Shown here: one piece after another, positions 1-6,651 of the stretch
How positions within the stretch are numbered: the first letter of the stretch is position 1
How the letters are laid out: every line of letters starts with the position of its first letter
Assembly (NCBI RefSeq): GCF_009791395.1
Contig: NZ_WSZK01000004.1
Span: 1 to 34,567, forward strand
Source: Halomarina oriensis
GTDB taxonomy: Archaea > Halobacteriota > Halobacteria > Halobacteriales > Haloarculaceae
DNA length: 34,567 nucleotides
Reading direction: 5' to 3'
Notes under the pieces: model-generated
Seen by the model: only the letters and a program-made list of their open reading frames with translations
Told to the model about the DNA's origin: nothing
Databases searched by the model: none
Made by a program: the position numbers and the translations under genes

Positions 1-248
1 TGAACGAGGAGGTCGAGCAGGTTGGGGAGGCCAACACCGTCGAGCAGGTCGAGCGCTCCATCAAACTCCCAGCAGAGGTCTGTCTGAAGGCGAACGACGC
101 CCTCAACGAGGCCATCGTCACGCTGTCGTTCGGTGCTGAGCCGGGCAAGGAAGTGCCGATGACACACCTCAACGACGCACCGGACCGCGTCGGGAGTGAG
201 GGGCAGAAACCAGAGTTCGATTCTGAATCGGACGGTGAGGCCGCATGA
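1..248 (+). CDS. C-terminal part of a small acidic protein (5' end cut by the window)
   Basis: The frame is open from base 3 to the TGA at 246-248 and encodes about 82 acidic residues. The first two bases are TG and the next codons read NEEVEQVG, so the window may have cut the A from an ATG; a longer gene is also possible. The middle part (IKLPAEVCLKANDALNEAIV) looks helical and the tail is Asp/Glu-rich. I recognise no family. The stop overlaps the ATG of the next gene (ATGA), so the two are probably co-translated, and this may be an accessory partner of the ATPase. Confidence 0.6.
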   Translation, partial: NEEVEQVGEANTVEQVERSIKLPAEVCLKANDALNEAIVTLSFGAEPGKEVPMTHLNDAPDRVGSEGQKPEFDSESDGEAA

Positions 249-1246
249 GCGCCAGTGAGCAGGTCGACGTCTCTGGGTTCGTCGAGGAAGCACAGCAGCC
301 GAGTGTCGCTCGGACCGTCGGCCCCAGTGTCCAACCCCGAACGCTCACCGACATTCAGGCGGCGAACGAAGGAACGCCGTCGGCGGTCCCCGACGAGTTC
401 CTCACGGCCGAACCCGACTACGACCCCTCTGTCGACTTCGCAGAGATGGGCTTCTGGGAGGACTTCGAGCGGCGTGTCTCAAACGGACAGGACCTTCTCA
501 TTCTCGTCTCCGACTACGAGAACGACCGAGGCACGGGAAAGACGACACTCTCCTGTGACCTCGCCGACCGAATGGACCGCTCACAGGCGGGTCTCATCCC
601 CGCGAAGGCCTCCATCGCCCCGGAAGAGCTCATCAACGCCTACACCGAGCAGGAGCAGGGCAGTGCCCTCATCCTCGACGAGGCAGAGGCGGGCGTCGGC
701 TCTCGTGACGCGATGACGAACGTGAACAAGTTGATGAACAAAATCGTCTCGATGGCCCGAGTCATGGAGAAATACGTCATCATGAACATGCCCGCGTCGA
801 ACCACATCGACAAGGGCATCCTCGACCTCGCTCACTACTGGATTCTCGTCCGTCGAAAGGGCCTCTGCCGAGTCTACGACCTCCGAAACAACCCCTTCGA
901 GCAGAAGAAGTACCCCGTACCAGTCCAGGACCTCCAGTGGGACCCCATCACATCCGACCGTGGCACCGTCTACGACACGTACAAGTCACTCACCGAGGAG
1001 AAGCAGACCCGACTCGGTAACGGCAATCAAGGCGATGGGATGGGCTACATGACCGGCGAGGACGTCGCCGAGTTGCTTGAGAAGGAGAAGAAGGAGGCGC
1101 TGAACGAACAGCGTGACGACATCGTTGAGCGGATGCTGACGCACCCACGCATCCAGGAGGCGGGCATCCCGCAATCGGTGATGGCCGACCTCGTCGATAT
1201 GAGTCAGTCGCACATCTCGAACGTCAAGGAATCACGCGGACTGTAG
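245..1246 (+). CDS. P-loop ATPase with C-terminal helix-turn-helix
   Basis: The protein has 333 residues. Residues 1-60 are acidic and probably disordered. A Walker A-like motif (YENDRGTGKTT, about residues 91-101) follows a beta strand (DLLILVSD), and a Walker B strand (ALILDEAE) lies at about 141-148. Residues 170-200 contain a further strand (EKYVIMNMPASN) that could carry a sensor residue. The end (about 305-330, GIPQSVMADLVDMSQSHISN) looks like a helix-turn-helix. Haloarchaeal plasmids and pleomorphic viruses often carry NTPases of this broad type, but I cannot assign a subfamily. It may be a DNA-handling or packaging motor, a regulator, or a partition-like ATPase. The start is fixed by the ATGA overlap with the previous gene. 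It is the only motor-like ATPase in the window apart from ParA. Confidence 0.85.
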   Translation: MSASEQVDVSGFVEEAQQPSVARTVGPSVQPRTLTDIQAANEGTPSAVPDEFLTAEPDYDPSVDFAEMGFWEDFERRVSNGQDLLILVSDYENDRGTGKTTLSCDLADRMDRSQAGLIPAKASIAPEELINAYTEQEQGSALILDEAEAGVGSRDAMTNVNKLMNKIVSMARVMEKYVIMNMPASNHIDKGILDLAHYWILVRRKGLCRVYDLRNNPFEQKKYPVPVQDLQWDPITSDRGTVYDTYKSLTEEKQTRLGNGNQGDGMGYMTGEDVAELLEKEKKEALNEQRDDIVERMLTHPRIQEAGIPQSVMADLVDMSQSHISNVKESRGL

Positions 1247-1456
1247 ACACCGAGGAGAAGGCCGCTACCCGCCGACTAATCGTAGTCCATTCCCCACACC
1301 CGCCACGTATGGCGATTTTGACCTACCAACCGATTACCAACCAGAGATAATAGTATACTATACACACGTAAGGTCAATTCTCGCGGCGTTTTGGTGAGGC
1401 GATAGGGGTAGTCGACCGACGAACGGGGGTGCTGGTTCGACCTCGAGGCCGGCTCC

Positions 1457-1618
1457 TCACCAGCGGGGTGGGCGTCGACGTCGACGAGCGAGCGCGGTCA
1501 CCAGATGCTCGGCGCTGTGACCACACCGTGCGCTCGTGAGGTCGCCCTGGTCGTCGAACTCAACGTGGTGGTCGAAGAGATCGGGCGGGCCGACGTCGAC
1601 GCGCGAGTGAGTTACCAT
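1457..1618 (-). CDS. Possible 53-residue protein starting in palindrome copy A
   Basis: The frame begins at an ATG inside the left arm of palindrome A (reads MVTHSRVDV) and ends at a TGA at 1457-1459. It has coding-like composition for about 45 residues and then an Arg-rich tail. The minus-strand gene at palindrome B starts in the same way (MVTTRHAF), which is the main reason to list it. No family is recognised. It may be a decayed gene remnant. Confidence 0.3.
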   Translation of the reverse strand: MVTHSRVDVGPPDLFDHHVEFDDQGDLTSARCGHSAEHLVTALARRRRRPPRW

Positions 1619-1648
1619 ACAGTCGCCAAGTCAGAGCGTATGGTAAAC
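1611..1648. repeat. Interrupted palindrome, copy A
   Basis: Left arm TTACCATAC at 1612-1620 and right arm GTATGGTAA at 1638-1646 are exact reverse complements separated by 17 bases. Copies B, C and D share the same arms. The left half continues AGTCG, as in copy C. Confidence 0.85.
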
Positions 1649-1907
1649 AGGGGCAGAGCGCTACGGACGAGCTGATGAATCGGAGTCGCCCGTGGGCGCC
1701 GTGGGCAGCGGAGGGGTCGTCGACGAGCGGCAGGTGGGTGCTCGTCAAGGACGTCGTCCGCGCGCCAGCTGGCGAGGGAATGGAAGCATCGTGGGGATGC
1801 GCGTTCGCGTGCCTCTGACAGCACTGTCCCGGCAGACAGCCACTCGGTCGTTTGTGTCACTCCTAATAAACAATTCGTCAGACACGCGTCGGAGTTCGTG
1901 AGTGTCG

Positions 1908-1927
1908 CTCTACGTACGCGCGTAGAG
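1908..1927 (-). terminator. Hairpin at the end of the 60-residue membrane gene
   Basis: CTCTACG (1908-1914) and CGTAGAG (1921-1927) form a 7-bp stem with a 6-base loop and overlap the stop codon of the leftward operon. It could end transcription. No strong T-tract follows, so this is tentative. Confidence 0.4.
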
Positions 1928-2092
1928 TGAGACGGCGACGGCCCACACAGCGGCCGCAGGAGCGACGTAGATCGAGAGGAAAGTTCGGGCCCGGCGGTCG
2001 AAGCGGACGCGCGTACGCGCCAGCAGGAGCGCCAGCAGAGAGACGGTGGCGAGGTAGAGCAGCGTGGCGAGGAAGACGTCGAGGAGTGTCAC
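1910..2092 (-). CDS. Small membrane protein, two membrane segments
   Basis: This 60-residue protein has hydrophobic spans at about residues 5-25 (FLATLLYLATVSLLALLLA) and 38-56, separated by an Arg-rich cytoplasmic-type loop (RTRVRFDRRART). It starts with GTG at 2090-2092, overlapping the stop of the preceding micro-gene (GTGA), so it is the last gene of a translationally coupled set of four. No family is recognised. The set begins with an AbrB-like DNA-binding protein, so a toxin-like or holin-like membrane effector is possible but unproven. Confidence 0.65.
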   Translation of the reverse strand: MTLLDVFLATLLYLATVSLLALLLARTRVRFDRRARTFLSIYVAPAAAVWAVAVSLYART

Positions 2093-2175
2093 GCGGTCGC
2101 GGTGTTCGCGCCGAAGGAAGCGAGCAGGAGAACCATGACGATAGGACTCAGAAGCTGAGTCTCGCGTCGCTTCAT
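2089..2175 (-). CDS. 28-residue single-span membrane peptide
   Basis: The ATG (2173-2175) overlaps the stop of the upstream gene (ATGA), and its own stop overlaps the GTG start of the next gene. The product is a basic N-terminus (MKRRETQ) followed by one hydrophobic segment (IVMVLLLASFGANTATA). It could be a short signal or membrane peptide. The tight overlaps on both sides are the main evidence that it is translated. Confidence 0.5.
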   Translation of the reverse strand: MKRRETQLLSPIVMVLLLASFGANTATA

Positions 2176-2450
2176 CGCCACACGTCGAGACCGAGTCGAG
2201 CGAGCACGTGACTGACTGCGGCCTCGAGGCCGACGGCCGCCGCCGTCAGACCCAACAAGAACCACGTCGTGCCGGAAACCACCTGCCACTGGACGGTTGT
2301 GACCTGCTCGGTGCAAGGACTCGGCGAACACGTGAGACCGTCCGCTCCGGGGTTCGGAAGAGCGACGATAAGAGCGCCAGTGAGGAGTGCGGCGAAAAGG
2401 ACGCCGACGCCGATGAGGAACGTACTCGACGAACGGTTCGACATCGTCAC
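2172..2450 (-). CDS. Small membrane protein with extracellular cysteine pair
   Basis: The product has 92 residues from a GTG at 2448-2450 that overlaps the upstream stop; an ATG two codons later is an alternative start. Two membrane segments (about residues 11-30 and 60-80) flank a loop with two cysteines (LTCSPSPCTEQ) that could form a disulfide outside the cell. No family is recognised. It is co-transcribed with the AbrB-like gene before it and two micro-genes after it. Confidence 0.7.
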   Translation of the reverse strand: MTMSNRSSSTFLIGVGVLFAALLTGALIVALPNPGADGLTCSPSPCTEQVTTVQWQVVSGTTWFLLGLTAAAVGLEAAVSHVLARLGLDVWR

Positions 2451-2695
2451 CCCATCCGGTCGAGGATGATTCGACCAGGGAACTCGTCGCTCGTGGAGAT
2501 GAAGAACACCTCCTCGTCACCGTGTTCCATCTCGCTCGGTTCGATGCCGACGTCTCGGCACGCCTCGACGTCGATGGTCATCCGCAGCGACCCGCCTTCT
2601 TTCTTCGCAGTTCCCCGGCCGACGGGGTTCTCGTCGATGCTCTCGTAGGGCGTGGCCCCCGATGGAGACCGACTGGATTGTGTCTGATGAGACAT
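2447..2695 (-). CDS. AbrB-like DNA-binding protein (antitoxin/regulator type)
   Basis: From the ATG at 2693-2695 the product has 82 residues. A Ser/Thr-rich N-terminus is followed by a swapped-hairpin-like stretch resembling AbrB/SpoVT domains: GRGTAKKEGGSLRMTIDVEA, then GIEPSE, then a strand rich in Glu and Val. An in-frame ATG at 2743 would add 16 residues of AT-rich sequence that looks non-coding, so the shorter start is preferred. It leads a four-gene overlapping operon with three membrane peptides. In haloarchaea such proteins are often plasmid-borne regulators or antitoxins. That function is inferred. Confidence 0.6.
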   Translation of the reverse strand: MSHQTQSSRSPSGATPYESIDENPVGRGTAKKEGGSLRMTIDVEACRDVGIEPSEMEHGDEEVFFISTSDEFPGRIILDRMG

Positions 2696-2781
2696 CGTCG
2701 AATGGGACTCAACACTCACCAGACTTAATGAATTCTTAGCCACAGATAGGTTTCTATTGAAGAAATCGGGAGTTTACACAG

Positions 2782-3024
2782 TCAGAACCCGTCGTCAAGC
2801 CACCCCAGTGCGGAGAGTGCGAGGGCGGCGACGAGTCCTGTACCACCGATAAGTAGCCCGTAGATGGCCGTTGTGGTCGTCAAAAGGTCGATGCCGACAG
2901 GGGAGAACGGGCCAGAGTTCACACCGAGGATGATTCTCGCTGCGAGGAGAGCGCCTCCAAGGGAGATGGCCGCGAGTATGAGAACGACGAAAGAGCGACC
3001 AACGGTGTTGATGATGTCGAACAT
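2782..3024 (-). CDS. Small membrane protein coupled to the serine recombinase
   Basis: The 80-residue product has two membrane segments (about 10-34 and 50-76) rich in Gly, Ala, Leu and Thr, and a short acidic tail. The ATG at 3022-3024 overlaps the recombinase stop (TGATG); a GTG one codon upstream is an alternative. No family is recognised. Co-translation of a holin-sized membrane protein with a site-specific recombinase is unusual, and its role is unknown. Confidence 0.7.
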   Translation of the reverse strand: MFDIINTVGRSFVVLILAAISLGGALLAARIILGVNSGPFSPVGIDLLTTTTAIYGLLIGGTGLVAALALSALGWLDDGF

Positions 3025-3773
3025 CACGCCGTCGCCGTGACCTCATCAAGCGCGTTCGCCACGCGCTCGTCGTCGGCCTCGAGGTCGAGATACCAGCGCC
3101 GGCGTTCCTCATTGTTGTCGAGATTCGACAGTGAGCGCCGGGTGCAGACCATCTCACTCGCAAGCCCCCGATAGGACGCCCGAGGATTCTCGTCGAGGAT
3201 GCGCATCGCCTCGGCGACCGTCCAGAACCCGTCACGCTCCTCGTCGAACTCGTCGTAGAAGTCGACGTTTGCGATGAGGTAGCCGTCCTCGTCGGTCGTG
3301 AACCCCAGCGGGACACCGCCGACCCACTTCCCCGCGCGGAGCGCTCGCTGCTGGCCGTAGCGAGTCCGACGGATGAGCGTTCGGCGCTCCTCGGCGTACA
3401 CCGCTGCAAGGATGTCGGCGACGAATCGGTTCGTCCCGTCCGGTTTGATTTCTCGAATAGATCCACTCGTCACGTGAACGTGGACGTCGTGGTCCTCACA
3501 GAGATTGAAGAACGTCTGGGCGAGCTGTCCCTCGCGTGCGATACGCGAGAGTTCCCAGACGACGACGTGGTCCACCTCGTCGGCCTCAATCCGGGCCATG
3601 AGTTCGCGGAGTTGCTCACGCGAGCGGTCGGCCCCGCTACCCGTCTCGCTCAGCACGTCGACGTCGGCGAAGTCGACGCCCTCCCGTTCGAACCACTCGC
3701 GGATGGCCTCGAACTGGTGCTCGTTCTCCTGCTCGAATTTGCTCCTGCGAACGTACGCTGTGACCCGTTCCAT
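3024..3773 (-). CDS. Serine recombinase, resolvase/invertase type
   Basis: The product has 249 residues. The N-terminal catalytic domain shows AYVRRSK with the likely nucleophile Ser11 and Arg9, a GSGADRSREQL stretch, and VVWELSRIAREG with Arg77 and Arg80. A long-helix/linker region follows (RRTRYGQQRALRAGKWVGGVPLGF, about 135-158). The last 90 residues carry a helix-rich, possibly DNA-binding part (TVAEAMRILDENPRASYRGL) rather than the large zinc domain of phage integrases. The start at 3773 is chosen because a TATA box lies about 30 bases upstream; an ATG 30 codons earlier precedes that box. It probably resolves or inverts DNA at sites on the element. Confidence 0.9.
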   Translation of the reverse strand: MERVTAYVRRSKFEQENEHQFEAIREWFEREGVDFADVDVLSETGSGADRSREQLRELMARIEADEVDHVVVWELSRIAREGQLAQTFFNLCEDHDVHVHVTSGSIREIKPDGTNRFVADILAAVYAEERRTLIRRTRYGQQRALRAGKWVGGVPLGFTTDEDGYLIANVDFYDEFDEERDGFWTVAEAMRILDENPRASYRGLASEMVCTRRSLSNLDNNEERRRWYLDLEADDERVANALDEVTATA

Positions 3774-3800
3774 CTCTGTTCTCGTTTCCACACTTCGGAG

Positions 3801-3808
3801 TATATAAA
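3801..3808 (-). promoter_or_regulatory. TATA box of the serine recombinase gene
   Basis: TATATAAA on the plus strand (minus reading TTTATATA) lies about 30 bases upstream of the ATG at 3773. This is the spacing of a near-leaderless archaeal transcript and supports the shorter start. Confidence 0.65.
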
Positions 3809-3894
3809 ACTCCGCTCCCGTTACCAGTCTGGGAGCATCCGACCGTTCATTACCATCCTCCACCGACCATCACGGTCATGATCTCGACTGCCAG

Positions 3895-3910
3895 CGCTCG
3901 TCGACGAGCG
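3895..3910. repeat. 16-bp perfect palindrome
   Basis: CGCTCGTCGACGAGCG is self-complementary and lies in the 280-base gap between the recombinase and the next gene. It could be an operator or recombination half-site. In this GC-rich genome it could also be chance. Confidence 0.35.
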
Positions 3911-4055
3911 AGTGCCGAGTAGCGCCGGAACCCCTTCTCGGCACGCTACCTCACCATTCGACCGGTAGAAACGCTGTTACTCTCGAATTCGGAAGGTAAA
4001 TAACATATTGCTATACGGACTCTGAGGCATCGTCAGACGTGTGGCCGACGAATGA

Positions 4056-4415
4056 CTATGGAGAATAGTTGAGGATTAGGACTCTGAATACGCCGCCGCT
4101 ATTGAATCCTATCAGAGAGACGGTGAACCGGTCTGTTCCCTGAGAGTCTTTCACATCAATGTCAACCTGCTCATCGTTGTTGAATCGTTCTCTGAGCACT
4201 TTTTGAGTCTCAGCGTCCAGATTCGAGAGCGTCCCTTTGTACGCACGGTGGCCGTTTTTCTGCATCTGGTCTCGGAACTCAAACGTCGCATCGTTCTGGA
4301 GAGCACCGTTCTCGCCGTAGATCGTTACCGTGTCCCCGTTGCTAGCGGAGAAATGGTGATTTGACACATATTGATTAGCTGAGTCTCCGGAAAAAGCGTG
4401 TCGTGTTGTTACCAT
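4056..4415 (-). CDS. Hypothetical 119-residue protein
   Basis: The start is the ATG inside the left arm of palindrome B (MVTTRHAFSG). The frame extends upstream to 4580 but would then overlap the divergent zinc-knuckle gene. The sequence is a mix of beta-like segments (DTVTIYGENG, TDRFTVSLIGF, GGVFRVLILN) and an Asn/Gln-rich middle. It is less acidic and more AT-rich than its neighbours, which suggests a different origin. No membrane segment or family is recognised. Confidence 0.6.
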   Translation of the reverse strand: MVTTRHAFSGDSANQYVSNHHFSASNGDTVTIYGENGALQNDATFEFRDQMQKNGHRAYKGTLSNLDAETQKVLRERFNNDEQVDIDVKDSQGTDRFTVSLIGFNSGGVFRVLILNYSP

Positions 4416-4444
4416 ACACCTATAGTAATTCGGATGTATGGTAA
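4409..4444. repeat. Interrupted palindrome, copy B, between divergent genes
   Basis: TTACCATACA (4409-4418) and TGTATGGTAA (4435-4444) form exact 10-bp arms with 16 bases between. The copy lies between two divergent genes. The minus gene starts within its left arm and the plus gene starts 5 bases after its right arm. A TATA-like CTATAGTAAT for the plus gene lies in the spacer, so here the palindrome could act as a shared operator. Confidence 0.85.
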
Positions 4445-4448
4445 AAGT

Positions 4449-5876
4449 ATGAGCACCGATGATGCAACATTCGAGTGTGAGTCGTGCGGGAAGCAGGTCG
4501 AAGGCGCCCCTATGCGGGTGACTCGGTGTTTCGACTGTGGTGGGACAATGGAACTCGTTGGCGACGTCGACGACCTCCAAGAGACGAGTGACGCCGTCGA
4601 CGAGGACGACGAGGTAAACTTCGACCCAACGCGAGAGGAGATTTCAGGACGCTGTCGGGCCATCAAGAGATCGACCGGGACACGGTGTACGAGTGGCGCG
4701 TACCGGGGAACTGAGGACCAACTGTGCCTGCTCCACGACGACGCGAAGGATGTCGAACTCGTCAACGCCGAGGAGTCGACCGACCAGACCGCGCTCGTCG
4801 ACGGCGGCGCGGTCCGAGACCACCCGGACGACTCGAAGTGCGCGGCCATCGTTCGAGGGAGCGGGAAGCAGTGTCGCTCGAACGCCGAGGACCTGTGCGG
4901 TCAGCACGAGGGGATGCGCCGGCTACTCCGTGTCGACGAGGTGGACGGCGCACCACTGGTCGACCTCCGCGACGAGCTGATAGACGTCGGCGCGTCGGGC
5001 TACGACGCCTACCGTCTCGCCGCCGAGTTTGACACTCCCGAGGCGATGTGGCACGCCTCTTCGGGCTACGAGAGCCGTACGGTGGCCGGCGAGGCGATGA
5101 CCGCCGACTGGCTGTCGATGAGGGCGCACCTCGCGGCCGATCTCCTCGACAATGACCCCCACCCCCACCCGTTCCTGTTCGACTCCTGCATCGCCATCTC
5201 CGACTCGTCGGTCTACGACGACGGCCGGTGTCGCAGCGGCGGTCACAGCGCTCGGCTCACGTGCGGCGTCCACGATGGGGCGAAGAACCTCCGAACAGTG
5301 TTCGACGAGGGCGAGAAGTACGCCAACGCGTTCACGCCGTGCGTTGCCGATATGACCGATGCGCTGCTCGTTGAGTGGCGGGCGGACGGCGAGGAGGCCA
5401 TCGTCATCGTCGAAGACGGATGGGGCGTGTTCCGGATGGAGGCCGGAGTAGTCGTCGTCAACGAGCAGGAGGACGTCGACGCGGTCAAGGCCGTCGCAGC
5501 GGACGGTGGGGAGCGCCCGGACCTCCCGGCGTACCTGCTCGACCCCGTGGAGTCGGACGCTCGAACCCCCGATGAACTCCGGGCGCTCGCCGCGTACGCC
5601 GAGGCGCTCGCTGATGACCGCGAGGCCGCCGCCGAAGCCGAGGCCACCCAACAGGACGACGCCAACGAGGACGGCGACAGCGCCCGCGAGAAGCCCGACA
5701 GAAACGAGGAACGAGAGGCGGACCTTCGCGCCGACCGACCCGACGACGTCCCCTCCGGCGCTGGTCTCGTGATGAAGCACATCAACGGGAACTGGTACTA
5801 CTACTGGCAGTACCGAGAGCCGGGGAAAGAGACACCCACGCAGGACTACGCGGGCGCGGTAAACCCAAAGAGATGA
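4449..5876 (+). CDS. Multi-zinc-knuckle protein with C-terminal WYYYWQYR motif
   Basis: The product has 475 residues. A CxxC...CxxC ribbon (Cys10, 13, 27, 30) is followed by three related knuckles of the form C-x10-13-C-x7-12-C-x2-H: Cys69/Cys80/Cys93/His96, Cys131/Cys142/Cys150/His153 and Cys247/Cys261/Cys272/His275. Between the third and fourth lies a possible helix-hairpin-helix region (LIDVGASGYDAYRLAAEFDT). Residues 395-440 are an Ala/Glu/Asp-rich linker. The end (NGNWYYYWQYREPGKE, then AVNPKR) resembles a short Tyr/Trp-rich motif found at the ends of other haloarchaeal plasmid proteins. A nucleic-acid-binding role is likely. The start at 4449 follows a TATA-like box 20-29 bases upstream; an ATG at 4434 is an alternative. 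Confidence 0.8.
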   Translation: MSTDDATFECESCGKQVEGAPMRVTRCFDCGGTMELVGDVDDLQETSDAVDEDDEVNFDPTREEISGRCRAIKRSTGTRCTSGAYRGTEDQLCLLHDDAKDVELVNAEESTDQTALVDGGAVRDHPDDSKCAAIVRGSGKQCRSNAEDLCGQHEGMRRLLRVDEVDGAPLVDLRDELIDVGASGYDAYRLAAEFDTPEAMWHASSGYESRTVAGEAMTADWLSMRAHLAADLLDNDPHPHPFLFDSCIAISDSSVYDDGRCRSGGHSARLTCGVHDGAKNLRTVFDEGEKYANAFTPCVADMTDALLVEWRADGEEAIVIVEDGWGVFRMEAGVVVVNEQEDVDAVKAVAADGGERPDLPAYLLDPVESDARTPDELRALAAYAEALADDREAAAEAEATQQDDANEDGDSAREKPDRNEEREADLRADRPDDVPSGAGLVMKHINGNWYYYWQYREPGKETPTQDYAGAVNPKR

Positions 5877-5995
5877 TAAATATAACAGAAATGTTTAGAA
5901 TTCGGCCCACCCCGAACCCTTTATGCGTCAGTGGCAACTCCCATAGAAGTAAGCGCGCCAACGAAAGGGCGCGAAGACCTACCCGCTGGCATAGG

Positions 5996-6308
5996 ACCCC
6001 ACACCCTCAACCGGGTAATTTGGGTTCTCCCTGTCTTTGAGTTTGGGCACCGATAGCGGAGGTGATAGAATCAAAACGCCTTCGTCGGGTAGCCAGGATG
6101 AGGACGACCGCGACGAGCCTTCAGAAAGAAGTCTCGAAAAAGTCCTCCTGACAATCAAAATTGTCGTCTGGCTTATTCGACTGCTCGGAACTGTCGTATA
6201 GTTCGTGTGTATTGACACACGGACCTCAAAGATGTCTCTATTTCGTGTGAAACCAGGTGCAGGAATTTCCTCCGACTCTTAATCTGAGAACCCCACACCC
6301 TCAACCGG
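5996..6308. repeat. Pair of 19-bp direct repeats, 294 bp apart
   Basis: ACCCCACACCCTCAACCGG occurs at 5996-6014 and again at 6290-6308 in the same orientation. The sequence between them includes a possible short membrane-anchored ORF. The pair could be insertion boundaries, a recombination product, or binding sites. Confidence 0.8.
6043..6201 (+). CDS. Possible 52-residue tail-anchored peptide
   Basis: The frame opens after a TAA at 6016 and ends at a TAG at 6199-6201. It has no ATG; TTG at 6043 (or 6037) would be the start. The sequence is hydrophilic and acidic (SGSQDEDDRDEPSERSLE) and ends in one hydrophobic helix (VLLTIKIVVWLIRLLGTVV). This acidic-then-membrane pattern looks like a real haloarchaeal peptide, but the unusual start keeps confidence low. 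Confidence 0.3.
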   Translation: MGTDSGGDRIKTPSSGSQDEDDRDEPSERSLEKVLLTIKIVVWLIRLLGTVV

Positions 6309-6651
6309 TATCAGTAGCAATGGTGCGACGTTATAAAAACACGTCGGTGATAATCCAGTGACGATGACGTGCACAAAAGTCAGTGCTAGTTACAGGCCGT
6401 GAGAGCCCGATATATTGGAGTTTTAACACAGGCCAACTCCACGACGTTGAGTATGCAAAAAATACCTGACATCAAGTGTGGCATATCAATTTCCGTTACA
6501 TTCACAATATCTGTATCTTTAAAATCAAATCACTCCTTCAGACTTGTTTTCTTGTTATTGAATAACATGTGTTATTTTAAAGTGATTGAGATTCAGTCAT
6601 TTGCGTAGTGAAAGTGGACAGGCGAAGACTGGAAACTACCGGAAGGGGTAC

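Larger units (their letters stand above)
1247..1907. other. Long stretch with no well supported gene
   Basis: Nothing here clearly codes apart from a doubtful 53-residue frame on the minus strand (1457-1618). The left part has an AT-rich patch with a short dyad around 1365-1380 (AATAGTATACTATACAC), which could be a promoter or protein-binding site. Interrupted palindrome copy A lies at 1611-1648. The right part (1650-1907) is GC-rich with broken frames on both strands and may be decayed coding DNA. Confidence 0.5.
5877..6651. other. Long region with no clear gene: direct repeats and an AT-rich block
   Basis: After the zinc-knuckle gene comes a TATA-like CCTTTATG (about 5918), a hairpin (CGCGCC 5954-5959 with GGCGCG 5968-5973), and a 19-bp direct repeat at 5996-6014 and 6290-6308 flanking a possible tiny membrane ORF. 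A second TATA-like box (TTATAAAAAC) lies at about 6331. Bases 6410-6610 are strikingly AT-rich for this element; the frame there on the plus strand gives a Ser/Ile/Phe-rich product with no coding character. The AT-rich block could be an unwinding element or recently acquired DNA. Confidence 0.5.

Noticed and set aside
5979-6218. Minus-strand frame of 79 codons over the direct repeat
   Set aside because: Ser/Arg-rich with no upstream promoter, and it crosses the repeat and the more protein-like plus-strand micro-ORF.
6399-6608. Plus-strand frame of 69 codons in the AT-rich island
   Set aside because: The composition (Ser, Ile, Phe, Lys) is unlike the acidic proteins of this element, and it has only a GTG start. 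It is probably open by chance in AT-rich DNA.
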